Of a stretch of DNA of 64,000 bases, positions 41,295 through 49,758 are shown piece after piece. Every line of letters starts with the position of its first letter. Position 1 is the first letter of the stretch. The stretch is from Streptomyces sp. NBC_01446 (GTDB lineage Bacteria; Actinomycetota; Actinomycetes; Streptomycetales; Streptomycetaceae). Location: contig NZ_JAPEPO010000001.1 in NCBI RefSeq assembly GCF_026340095.1, positions 8,180,470 through 8,244,469 on the forward strand, read 5' to 3'. Under the pieces are notes generated by a model, which searched no databases, was not told the DNA's origin, and saw only the letters and a program-made list of their open reading frames with translations. Both the position numbers and the translations under genes were made by a program.

Positions 41295-44200
41295 CCACCG
41301 ACGCGCGTGGCCTCGTTCCGCTGCCGCGTGCCGGGGCCGCGATGACCACCGGCGCCCGCTTCCGGCTACACCGGGCGGGTATCCAGAACGTCTGGCAGTA
41401 CGACCAGCAGGAGTTCTCTTTCGGTGACGGACGGCTGCTGCTGCGCGGCAAGAACGGCGCGGGTAAGTCCAAGGCCCTGGAGATGCTGCTCCCATATCTT
41501 CTGGACGGCGACTCCCGGGCATTGGACGCGACAGGCACCGGCCGCACCACGCTCGCCTGGCTGATGCTGGACGGATTCGAGCAGACCAACCGTCTGGGGT
41601 ATCTGTGGGTGGAGTTCCGGGGCACGGGCGACGACGGCGGTCACCGCTACCTGACGCTCGGTGCCGCCATCCGTGCCTCGAAGTCGACCCAGAGGGCGCT
41701 GCCGACGTTCTTCGTCACGCCGCTGCGGATCGGTGAGGACCTGCACCTGGTCGAGGCGGGTAGGCCGCTGTCGGTCGACCGGCTCAAGGAGATCGTCGGA
41801 TCCGACAATGCGACTGACCGTGCGGTCCTGCACCGCTCTCGTGTGGCCCGGGAGTTGTTCGGCATCACCGACGTGACGCGCTACCGCAACCTCACCCAGC
41901 TCCTCCATCGGCTGCGGCGCCCGACGGTGGGGGACCGCATCGAACACGGGGGACTGGCCTCCCTGCTCAGCGAGACCCTGCCGGGGCTCGACGAGGACGT
42001 GGTCGAGAAGGTGGCGCGCAACCTCCACGACCTCGACGCCGTACGGGACGAACTCGGCCGCCTGGAGCGCACCGATGCGGCGCTGCGTACCTTCCTCACC
42101 AGTTACCGCGGCTACTTGTCCGGGGTCCTGCGCACCTGCGCGCAGAGCGTCGGTCACGAGCTGGGTGTCCTTACGCAGCGGCGCCGGGCTGCCGGAGACG
42201 CCGCACAGCGAACGAGCGATCTGAGGGCGCAGGAGGAGGAGTCGCAGGGCCGACTGGAGACCCTGCGTGAGGAGGAACAGGCTGCCCGGACCGACCTGGC
42301 CGCCCTGCATGCCAGTCATGCCTACCGCAGTCTGCGCGAACTATCGGAGCGTCGCGGCACGGTGGAGGCGCTGCACACCGCCGCCGTGGCCGCGTTCACC
42401 ACCCTGCACAACGCACACGAGGCGGAGGAGAGCTCGGCGGAGCGGCTGACCGAAGGGGTCGCACACCTCGGAAGCCGGCTGGCCGAGTTGGGATCCGAAC
42501 ACCGGGAGCTGCTGACGCAGGCGGAGAAGGCCGGGCTTCCCACTGGCCATCTCGGCGAGGCGGTGGCCCTGCCGCGCACGGTTGTTGCCCAGGCCACCGA
42601 GACTGCGTTGACGACTCCGGACGGGGAGATGCGCACGGTAGGGCACCGATCGGTGGCCCGCGTGGACACAGTCACGACGCAGGAAGGGCTACGGTCCTGG
42701 CAAAACCAGCTGGAGGACGCTGAGGCGGTCACGAGAAACCGGGCCCGGATGGTTCAGGAGGTGACCCGCCTCATCGCACGGGCGGACGAAGCCCGGGCCG
42801 GGGCGGCTCAGGCAGATACCGAGCGGGAACGGCTGGAAGGCGAGGCGGAAGAGGCCGCTGGTCATCTCGACGGCAGCCGTCAAAGGGTCGCTGAGGAGAG
42901 CGGCGCCTACGCCCGCCAAGTCGCCCAGTGGGCGACGCACACGCGGACCGCGCTGGGCCCCGACTGCCCACCCTTGGAGGCCGTCCACACCTCGGTCCGC
43001 TGCGCGACCTCCGTCGACGCGCCGTTCGCGGACCGCTCTCTGCCGCCCGACATCGACAGCCAGGCCTGGCGGACCGCTCAGGCCGCATTGGAGTCGTACG
43101 GCGAAGAACTCACCGGACGCCGGGACGCCCTGGCGCTCGCCGTCAGCCAGCTCAGCGAGGAACGCCACCGCCTGGCGGAGCAGAAACGAGGCTGGGAGCA
43201 ACGGACCGACCCCGAGCCGCCAGCCCCACACCATCGCGTCGCCGCGAGGACGCCGGGCAGCGGAGCGCCTTTCTACCAGCTGGTTGACTTCGCGGACGAC
43301 CTGGCCCCGGCCGACCGGGCCGGTCTAGAAGGAGCCTTGGAGGCCAGTGGAATCCTGGACGCGTGGGTGGGCGCGGACGGTGTCCTTCTCGATCCCCTCA
43401 CCCGGGACACCGTCCTTGGGCCCGGTCCCGTGCTGTCGCACGGCCCGACTCTCGCCTCGGCCCTGCGCCCGGCCCCTGAACCGGGTTGCGGCATCACCGC
43501 CGAGCAGGTGGAGCGTCTACTGACCACCATCTCACTCGCACCAGCACAGGAGACCTCCGCTCACAACGCGGTCTTTCACGACGGCAGTTGGCATCTGGGC
43601 GTGCTGAGCGGCCGTCACGACAAACGCGACACCGAGTACGTGGGCGCCGCAGTACGCGCACAGACCCGGCGGCGCATCCTCGCCGAGCTGGAGGAGCGGA
43701 TCGCGCAGACCCAGCAGCGACTGGCCGCCGTCCGCGAGGACCTCGTCGTAGCCGACGCCATGCGCCGGGCGCTCACGCGCGCGGAACGAGACTTCCCCAG
43801 GGCACGGAACCTCGCAGACGCCTGGAGCAGGACCGAATCAGCAGAGCGGACGCTGCATGATCTGACCGCCAAGGCGACCCGGGCGGCACGCCTGGCCGAG
43901 GAGGCCCGCGCTCTCGCGGTATCGGCGCGTGCCGAGGCGGATGCCACCGCAACCGCCCACGACCTGCCCGGCGACCGAACCGCCCTGGACCGCGTACGCA
44001 CCGCACTTGCTGCCCTGCTCAGCGGCATCGGGCATCTGCGCAGGGCCGTCGGCGGCACGGGCGAACGGCTCGGCGCTCACGAGGCCGATGCCGACCGGTA
44101 CGGACGCGCCCGAGAGGATCGCCTGGCCGCGGACGAGAGCTACCGGCTCCGCTTCACGGGACTGCGCACCGCTGAGCAGGACCTGCGCACCCGCGAGGAG

Positions 44201-45529
44201 GCCATCGGGTCGTCCGAGGAGGAGATCCTTACCCGCGAGCAGGAGGCCAAGCAGCACATCGCGAACGCCGTCCACGCCTTGCCCGCGGCACAACGAGACC
44301 GCGACCAACTCCACGACCTACGCGTACGCGCGGAAGAAGACGAGAAGCGCCTGCGCGAGAACCTGGCGGACCAGGAGAGGTCAGTCATCGACACCGGCAG
44401 CGCTCTTCGCAGTGCTCTCGGGCGACCGGAGGTGGTGAGCGGCTCCGGGCTGGACACGTCCTCGCTGCCCCCTTACCTGTCGGACGATCCCGGCGCGGAC
44501 GTCCGCACCCGTCTGCGAGCGCTGCGGGCACTCGCAGACGCTGTGGAAGAGGCCCTCGGCCGCCCGAAGGGCGAGGTGTCGGACAGCACCCTACTCAACC
44601 GCCACACCGAGCTGCGCGACCAACTAGCCGGCGGGTTCGACGCGCAGCTGGAGGAGCGCGACGCAATCAAGGTGTGCCGCCTGGTCGACGACCACGGGTC
44701 CCATGACGTCGCAGCCGTGGGCGAGCGGATCGCGGTCCAGGCCGCGACGGCCCGGGGACGGCTCACCGAGCGCGAACGTGAGGTGTTCCAGCGGTTCCTG
44801 ACCGGCGAACTCGGCGACCACCTCTCAGAACAGGTCATCACCGCGGCGAACCTGGTCGCGGCTCTCAACGACACCCTGCGAACCGTCCGCACATCCCACG
44901 GTCTCGGCGTCGAGCTGATGTGGAAGCTGGACGAAGACGTGGACGCGGACGTGCGCGCGGCCGTCGAGCTGCTGCGCAGTCCCTCAAGCCTCAGGACGCG
45001 CGAGCAGACTGAGCAACTGCGCGAGGTACTGCAACGCCGGATCGAAGACGCCCGTCGTGCCGACCCGTCAGCCGGTTACGCCGCCCATCTGCGAACCGCG
45101 CTGGATTACCGCGACTGGTTCCGCTTCCACACCTTCGTGGTCGAGGACGCGGCCCCAGGCCGTCGACGGAAACTAACCGGCCGAACCGGGCTCAGCCAAG
45201 GCGAACAACGGGTCCTCTCCTACCTCGTGCTCTTCGCCGCGGCCGCCGCCCACTTCAGCAGCCTCGCCGAGTCAGCACCACACGCCCCGCGGCTGATCCT
45301 CCTGGACGACGCCTTCGCGAAGGTCGACGAACCCACCCATGGACGACTGGGCCGCATCCTCGTCGACCTCGATCTCGACTTCGTCCTCACCAGCGAGCGA
45401 CTCATGGGCAACTGGCCCGAAGTTCCATCCCTGCACATCTACGAGTGCCTGCGCGATCCCCATGTGCGCGGCGTGGCCACCTTGCACTACACCTGGAACG
45501 GCCGGCACCGGCGTCTGATGTCCGTATGA
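41291..45529 (+). CDS. jetC: Wadjet type III JetC (SMC-like ATPase, TIGR02680)
   Basis: 1412-aa SMC/MukB-like loop-extruding ATPase. Walker A GKNGAGKS is at residues 53-60. The ABC signature LSQGEQRVLSYLVLFAAA (about 1300) and Walker B PRLILLDDAFAKVDEPTHGRLG (about 1335) form the C-terminal half of the head. Between them are two long Glu/Arg/Ala-rich coiled-coil arms (about 260-620 and 780-1060) separated by a hinge near GSGAPFYQLVDFADDLAPADRAGLEGALEASGILDAW (about 655-720). In the family it extrudes small circular DNA so that JetD can cut it. ATG 41291 overlaps the jetB stop; ATG 41342 is a weaker alternative. Its TGA overlaps the jetD ATG. Confidence 0.92.
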   Translation: MTTDARGLVPLPRAGAAMTTGARFRLHRAGIQNVWQYDQQEFSFGDGRLLLRGKNGAGKSKALEMLLPYLLDGDSRALDATGTGRTTLAWLMLDGFEQTNRLGYLWVEFRGTGDDGGHRYLTLGAAIRASKSTQRALPTFFVTPLRIGEDLHLVEAGRPLSVDRLKEIVGSDNATDRAVLHRSRVARELFGITDVTRYRNLTQLLHRLRRPTVGDRIEHGGLASLLSETLPGLDEDVVEKVARNLHDLDAVRDELGRLERTDAALRTFLTSYRGYLSGVLRTCAQSVGHELGVLTQRRRAAGDAAQRTSDLRAQEEESQGRLETLREEEQAARTDLAALHASHAYRSLRELSERRGTVEALHTAAVAAFTTLHNAHEAEESSAERLTEGVAHLGSRLAELGSEHRELLTQAEKAGLPTGHLGEAVALPRTVVAQATETALTTPDGEMRTVGHRSVARVDTVTTQEGLRSWQNQLEDAEAVTRNRARMVQEVTRLIARADEARAGAAQADTERERLEGEAEEAAGHLDGSRQRVAEESGAYARQVAQWATHTRTALGPDCPPLEAVHTSVRCATSVDAPFADRSLPPDIDSQAWRTAQAALESYGEELTGRRDALALAVSQLSEERHRLAEQKRGWEQRTDPEPPAPHHRVAARTPGSGAPFYQLVDFADDLAPADRAGLEGALEASGILDAWVGADGVLLDPLTRDTVLGPGPVLSHGPTLASALRPAPEPGCGITAEQVERLLTTISLAPAQETSAHNAVFHDGSWHLGVLSGRHDKRDTEYVGAAVRAQTRRRILAELEERIAQTQQRLAAVREDLVVADAMRRALTRAERDFPRARNLADAWSRTESAERTLHDLTAKATRAARLAEEARALAVSARAEADATATAHDLPGDRTALDRVRTALAALLSGIGHLRRAVGGTGERLGAHEADADRYGRAREDRLAADESYRLRFTGLRTAEQDLRTREEAIGSSEEEILTREQEAKQHIANAVHALPAAQRDRDQLHDLRVRAEEDEKRLRENLADQERSVIDTGSALRSALGRPEVVSGSGLDTSSLPPYLSDDPGADVRTRLRALRALADAVEEALGRPKGEVSDSTLLNRHTELRDQLAGGFDAQLEERDAIKVCRLVDDHGSHDVAAVGERIAVQAATARGRLTEREREVFQRFLTGELGDHLSEQVITAANLVAALNDTLRTVRTSHGLGVELMWKLDEDVDADVRAAVELLRSPSSLRTREQTEQLREVLQRRIEDARRADPSAGYAAHLRTALDYRDWFRFHTFVVEDAAPGRRRKLTGRTGLSQGEQRVLSYLVLFAAAAAHFSSLAESAPHAPRLILLDDAFAKVDEPTHGRLGRILVDLDLDFVLTSERLMGNWPEVPSLHIYECLRDPHVRGVATLHYTWNGRHRRLMSV

Positions 45530-46797
45530 GCGCGCTACCCGCCACAACGCGCGACTGGCTGACGGGACCGGGACTCACCCGGCTCTGGAAGGGGGTACGC
45601 CAGCGCCTGGAGAGCAACGGCGTACAGGCCACCGGCTCCCTCCGACTGACCGCAGTGAACGCCCAAGAACGCAACGACCTGTCTCTCCTGCTGGGCAAAC
45701 CCCTCACCAGTACCACCGTGACCGTGCAGCTCGACATCCTCGACGCACGGCTACGCGCCTCGGCCGCCGCACTCGGCCTCAGACAGACCCTGGAGGAACT
45801 CGGCCCGCCACTCACCGACCGCCGTGCCGCCCGCGCGGACCTGGCGGCACGGCGAGAGCAAGTGTGGACGTCCCTCACCTCGTCACTGGACGCCTCCCCG
45901 CTCGCCAACCAGGAATGGCCCCGGCAGTGGTACGACCTCTTGCGCCGTGCCGGCGTTCCGAAAGGAGTGCCGCCCGAAACGGCGATACAGACACTCCAGC
46001 AGGCAGTCCACGTCCTCACCACTCTCCTAGGACCCGAGCGCAACGGCGCACTCGGCCGAGGAGAACTCGCCGCCATGGCGACCGGCTCCGCGCACGGCCT
46101 GGACGACGGCACCTGGCTCGCACGCCTCGTCCAACGCGGCGTCGCCCTCGCCCACGACACCGAGTTCCCCGACGACGCGGCCGGCCGACGCGCCCTGTGG
46201 CGGCTGGTATCCGTCACGCCGGACGAGGTCTCCAGCACAGTGCTGACCTACGGGCTACGCCCAGAAGGCGAGGGCTGGCAGGAGCGCGGCCTAAGAGAAC
46301 GGGCCGACCATCACGCCGAAGCCCACCTCACACCACGCGACCTGCACACCCTGCGGCTGCAACTCCCCGCTGGCACCCTCATCCACATCTGTGAGAACCC
46401 GCGCGTGGTGGAAGCCGCAGCTGACGCAGCCTGCGCACAGCCCCTGGTCTGCACGTCCGGCAGCGCGGCCACGGTGGTCTTCACGCTTCTCGACGCCCTC
46501 GCCACCACGGGCTGCCGCTTCACGTACCACGGCGACTTCGACTGGCCAGGGATCGCCCTGGCCAACCGAGTCATCCGCCGCTACGAAGCCCTGTCGTGGC
46601 GCATGGGTGCCGCGGACTACGAGCACCTGGCCGCGCGCAGTCAGGCCGAGGGCATCCCTCAACTGGCGCTCGACGGCCCGCCGGTCAGCGCAGACTGGGA
46701 CCCGGATCTCGCTCCTGCCATGACCGCCCTCGGCGTCGCGCTCCACGAGGAAGCCACCCTCGACCTCTTGGTGGCCGACCTGTCACGCCAGGCGTAG
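45526..46797 (+). CDS. jetD: Wadjet type III JetD (DUF2399 / TIGR02679, Toprim nuclease)
   Basis: 423-aa nuclease subunit that cleaves the DNA loop held by the SMC complex. The C-terminal Toprim-like domain shows the metal-binding Glu in LIHICENPRVVEAAA (about residue 289) and the DxD motif in TYHGDFDWPGIALANRVI (about 335), as needed for cleavage. The N-terminal half (LRLTAVNAQERNDLSLLLGKPL, VTVQLDILDARLRASA) is the arm domain that binds DNA and the other subunits. ATG 45526 overlaps the jetC stop, so all four genes form one coupled unit with no extra gene. Confidence 0.88.
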   Translation: MSALPATTRDWLTGPGLTRLWKGVRQRLESNGVQATGSLRLTAVNAQERNDLSLLLGKPLTSTTVTVQLDILDARLRASAAALGLRQTLEELGPPLTDRRAARADLAARREQVWTSLTSSLDASPLANQEWPRQWYDLLRRAGVPKGVPPETAIQTLQQAVHVLTTLLGPERNGALGRGELAAMATGSAHGLDDGTWLARLVQRGVALAHDTEFPDDAAGRRALWRLVSVTPDEVSSTVLTYGLRPEGEGWQERGLRERADHHAEAHLTPRDLHTLRLQLPAGTLIHICENPRVVEAAADAACAQPLVCTSGSAATVVFTLLDALATTGCRFTYHGDFDWPGIALANRVIRRYEALSWRMGAADYEHLAARSQAEGIPQLALDGPPVSADWDPDLAPAMTALGVALHEEATLDLLVADLSRQA

Positions 46798-47204
46798 AGA
46801 CGTCGGCGCCGTGCCGTACTCCGGGAGCCAACCTGCTCCGCAAGGCCCCCTCCAGACCGCCCAAGAGAACTGCCTGTGATGAATGCCCACACGCGCCAGA
46901 ACTCGATGCGGTAGCTCACTCCCCGCTCGGAAGGCCCACCGGGCCTGGGCCGGTTCCCGACTCTGGTGCCGTTCCGGAGCTGGAAGCGGGGTCAGAGCCC
47001 TCGCCATGCCGTCCCCGGGAATCCTGCGATGGCGGAGTGCCTCCACCCTGGCGCCAGGCCGAGTAGAGGACGGCCACGGCGCAGGTGCTCGCGTTGACCT
47101 GATCGGATGGCAGGTAAAAGGCGATCAGTCCTGCGGGTGTGCCAACGATGATGTGTTGTTTCGTGACACCAAGTGCCGCCAAGCTGGGCGAAATCGCATC
47201 GTCC
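46798..47204. other. Intergenic downstream of the Wadjet operon
   Basis: No gene I can support. A minus-strand frame (46916-47182) contains KQHIIVGTPAGLIAFYLPSD, which is hydrophobic and protein-like, but it has no ribosome site or recognised family and may be a relic. Confidence 0.35.
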
Positions 47205-47320
47205 TGTGACGGAGGTCTCGTGGTGCTGTAGCCGCCAATCTACGACCGGAAGTTCCTCACCCCTGGTCTCAGGGTCCGGTGTTGGCCCTCCATGACGACC
47301 TGCGGTGGGTCCGCAGGTGT
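47205..47320 (-). pseudogene. Decayed third copy of the 71-aa small gene
   Basis: At nucleotide level, GTAGCCGCCAATCTACGACC and the following GGAAGTTCC, GGTCTC and CCCTCCATGACGACC line up with the sense-opposite strand of the small gene at 37571-37786 (its GSYGGI, FRSWI and VVMQG codons). Frameshifts and stops destroy the frame. It is in the same orientation as both intact copies. Confidence 0.55.
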
Positions 47321-47437
47321 AGCGGTGTCCTGCCGCGCCTGGGGCAGTCAGCGGGTGTGACATGCGCATGCAGGGACGGGATGACGCCGTGAGAGGCGTG
47401 TTCCCCGACTGTCGGCGGCCGGGGAACGCGCCTCGTC

Positions 47438-47641
47438 TCAGGACACGGTGTACGCGAGCCCGATGAGGATGAGCCCGGCTGTCAGACGGATTATGGCGAT
47501 GTGGACGCGGAGCGCGGCATCACGCGCAGGCGGGGCATCGAGTGGACACTCGCACAGGGCGCCCGCCGCGTGGGGCATGTCGAGCCAGTACGCATCGGCA
47601 AGCTGGGCGTAGGCAGGGGGCGTTGCGCTGTCTGTCTTCAT
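47438..47641 (-). CDS. 67-aa protein with C-terminal membrane helix
   Basis: From ATG 47641: a short soluble part with two Cys (LDMPHAAGALCECPLDAPP), then a basic stretch and one hydrophobic segment at the C-terminus (VHIAIIRLTAGLILIGLAYTV), which would make it tail-anchored. I do not recognise it. It is surrounded by remnants, and the start lacks a strong ribosome site, so it could itself be a relic. Confidence 0.4.
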   Translation of the reverse strand: MKTDSATPPAYAQLADAYWLDMPHAAGALCECPLDAPPARDAALRVHIAIIRLTAGLILIGLAYTVS

Positions 47642-47799
47642 ACAGTCAGCAACGCAGACGATCGGAGCTGGCCACGGCCGGGTCAACCGCCGCACACACG
47701 GTTCACGCATCTGGCCGGTCCGGGGCTCCGGGAGGTTTGGATCAGTTCAGCCGAGTCCTGCGGCGACCCTCCACGCGCGCTCGCTTAAGATCCCGGGAC

Positions 47800-48015
47800 G
47801 TGGCAGATGGCAATTACCCCGATGAACTGATTGCGCTGGAACGATCCGCCTGGGAGCAGTTCCAGGCCGGAACGCCGACTGTGCAGACGGTGCTCGCCGT
47901 ACGCGAGGGCATCGACCGGTACCTCGCCGAGTGGAAAGCCGCAGGCGACGAGGTGCGGCGCATGGATGTCCAGCCCCGGCTCAAGAGGCTCGTGCGGTAC
48001 GAGTCCACGGCCTGA
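47800..48015 (+). CDS. 71-aa helical small protein
   Basis: GTG 47800 opens VADGNYPDELIALERSAWEQ followed by FQAGTPTVQTVLAVREGIDRY and EWKAAGDEVRRMDVQPRLKRLVRY, a two- or three-helix, charged protein that reads like a real gene. It ends 4 bp from the stop of the convergent 71-aa gene of direct repeat B. No homologue stands at the corresponding place near repeat A. Family not recognised. Confidence 0.55.
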   Translation: MADGNYPDELIALERSAWEQFQAGTPTVQTVLAVREGIDRYLAEWKAAGDEVRRMDVQPRLKRLVRYESTA

Positions 48016-48291
48016 CGGGCTACGCCTCGGGCCACTCCTTCAGGACCTTCTCGACGCCGTCGACTCCCCGCTCGGTGAGGACGACCCTGGCCTCCGATAT
48101 GCCGCCATAGCTGACGATCCATGACCGGAACTTCAGCTCCCCGATCTCGCGGATGGCCCACGCGCCCTGCATGACGACAGCGCCTCCAGTCGTGAGGGTG
48201 ACGCGATATCGCTCCGGGTCGGCCATGACCTGCACTCTGTCACGCCCCCTGCGGCGGGTCGACGAGGACCCGCACAGTGACGCCGGCCTGC
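48012..48291 (-). repeat. Direct repeat B flanking the Wadjet operon
   Basis: Counterpart of 37564-37842, in the same orientation. It contains the second 71-aa gene and the tail of a truncated upstream gene (QAGVTVRVLVDPPQGA, stop 48240-48242). Confidence 0.75.
48020..48235 (-). CDS. 71-aa conserved small protein (copy 2)
   Basis: Same length and same GTG start position as the copy at 37571-37786; ATG 48226 is an alternative. YRVTLTTGGAVVMQGAW, KFRSWIVSYGGISEARVVLT and DGVEKVLKEWPEA are shared, with about 14 differences in 71 residues, mostly in the first 10 and around residues 27-35. Conservation of the reading frame between diverged copies argues that the protein is made. Confidence 0.7.
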   Translation of the reverse strand: MQVMADPERYRVTLTTGGAVVMQGAWAIREIGELKFRSWIVSYGGISEARVVLTERGVDGVEKVLKEWPEA

Positions 48292-48292
48292 C

Positions 48293-48517
48293 GAGGCCCT
48301 CTTCTCCATCTGGCCCGAAACCGACGAGGTCCAGGACGTATGGGAACGCGCGATGCGGTACGGGAGCCCGCTGATCTCCGACACTCTGCCCCGCCTTGAC
48401 CGCATCACGCCCCACCCCCAGGACGAAACCCTCGCGGCGACCCACCACAGCCGGGACAACGGCAGGCTGGGAGAGCGCGACAACTGGACACGGGCCGCCT
48501 CTACCGGCAGCCCCTGA
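48293..48517 (+). pseudogene. Unrecognised coding remnant
   Basis: A 74-codon open frame without a start reads EALFSIWPETDEVQDVWERA then YGSPLISDTLPRLDRITPHP and ends at TGA 48515. It is protein-like, with acidic helical character, and begins exactly where direct repeat B ends, so its 5' part was lost at that junction. Family not recognised. Confidence 0.35.
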
Positions 48518-48527
48518 CCGGGCCCCG

Positions 48528-48690
48528 CTACCCGGCTGAGCGTGCGGCGTCCAGCAGCACGTCGACGAGCCGCTCCGCCGCATCAGGCCGCCCGTGCTCG
48601 CGGGCGGACTGAGCCATGGCCGCCTGCCGCGCCGGGTCCGTCAGCAGCGGACCGAGCGCGTCCCTGAGCCGGTCAGTGGTGACCTCACCC
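48528..48690 (-). pseudogene. Glycosyltransferase C-terminal fragment
   Basis: The minus frame GEVTTDRLRDALGPLLTDPA followed by RQAAMAQSAREHGRPDAAERLVDVLLD is the C-terminal helix region of MurG/UGT-like (GT-B) glycosyltransferases. All upstream domains are missing and it abuts an integrase tail. Confidence 0.5.
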
Positions 48691-48756
48691 TTGGCCGCGG
48701 TCCAGGCCGGCGCCGACATGACAACCCTGCACGCATGCGGCCGGGCCCACGACGCG

Positions 48757-48965
48757 GCTTCCCTGAGCATCGTCGAACGCTCCCAGCGCGTCGACGCCGA
48801 GGAGTTCTACCGGCTGCTGGACGGCGTCATCATCGACGACGCCGAGGTCTTCAACGACAAGCTCCGCGAGTAGGAGGACATTACATCTACCATCGCCTTC
48901 AAGGCGGCCTCGACGGCTATACCCTCTACGAACGCCTCAAGCGGAAGACCGCGACCCAGGCGTAA
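48757..48965 (+). pseudogene. Integrase-core transposase C-terminal fragment, frameshifted
   Basis: The plus frame RSQRVDAEEFYRLLDGVIID followed by DAEVFNDKLRE is the end of an rve-type transposase. The rest, YYIYHRLQGGLDGYTLYERLKRKT, continues in another frame after 48870. It probably belongs to the same family as the fragment at 6346-6500. Confidence 0.65.
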
Positions 48966-48987
48966 TCAGTGATCGTCAGTCGCACAT

Positions 48988-49559
48988 CTAACGCCTGGAA
49001 GCATTCCACTCGTGAGCGAGGATCGACATTACCGCCTCGTCTCGCCAGATGCCGTCACGAAGTTGGGCCTGCCGTCGTACACCTTCGGTAGTGAAGCCCA
49101 CCTTCTCGTACGCACGAATTGCCCTGTAGTTGTCGGTGTACACCTCAAGCTGGATCCTGTGCAGCCCGACGTGTTCGAAGCCGTACCCCACGATGAGCCG
49201 AGTGCTTCCGTGCCCAGTCCCCTGCCTCGACCGCGAGGGCCGATCAAGATGCGGAAGGTGCAGTTGCGGTTGAGTGGATCCACATCGTAGAGGACGACCT
49301 CGCCGACGACCTCTCCCGAATCACTGTCCGCAAGTGCAAGGTCGAGGCGGTCGTCCTGCGCACCGCGCGATCCGTACCAGGCCTTCAGCCGCTCCAAGGT
49401 GAGCTCGGCTGAAGGCTGGAAGGTAAAGCGGATCACCTCAGGATCCCCGATGATGGCGGCCATGGCGGACGCGTCGTCCTCAGTGAAGGGACGCAGGAGT
49501 GTTCTCTCGCCAGCGAGGACCGGTTTGTGAGCGAAGTTCAACGACAAGCTGTTCCACAT
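48988..49559 (-). pseudogene. GNAT (RimJ-like) acetyltransferase, frameshifted
   Basis: The first part (MWNSLSLNFAHKPVLAGERTLLRPFTEDDA to ILIGPRGRGRGLGTEAL) and the second (VGYGFEHVGLHRIQLEVYTDNYRAIRAYEKVGF to ILAHEWNA) together form one complete N-acetyltransferase with the acetyl-CoA loop RGRGRGLGTEA. A one-base loss near 49195, within GCACTCGGCTC on the coding strand, puts them in different frames. It would be a ~190-aa enzyme if repaired. This is a recent mutation or a base-calling error. Confidence 0.75.
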
Positions 49560-49758
49560 CCTGGGATTTCATCGTGATGTCAGCGCCCACGCAACCGCCC
49601 TCATCTGTGGTGGGCTGATCTCGCGACACTGCTACTGTGCCGGCCACGGGCCCGTGGCCCCGGGCCCGGGGCTTCGACCACGTCGCCTCGGCGCTGGACA
49701 GCGCCTCCTTGCCGGCACGGGCTTCGCCGGCAAGGAGGCACCACCGCAGTCGGGCTCG

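Noticed and set aside
46916..47182. 88-aa hypothetical gene on the minus strand
   Set aside because: Partly protein-like, but it has no ribosome site and no recognisable family, and it runs close to a decayed repeat copy; not strong enough to call.
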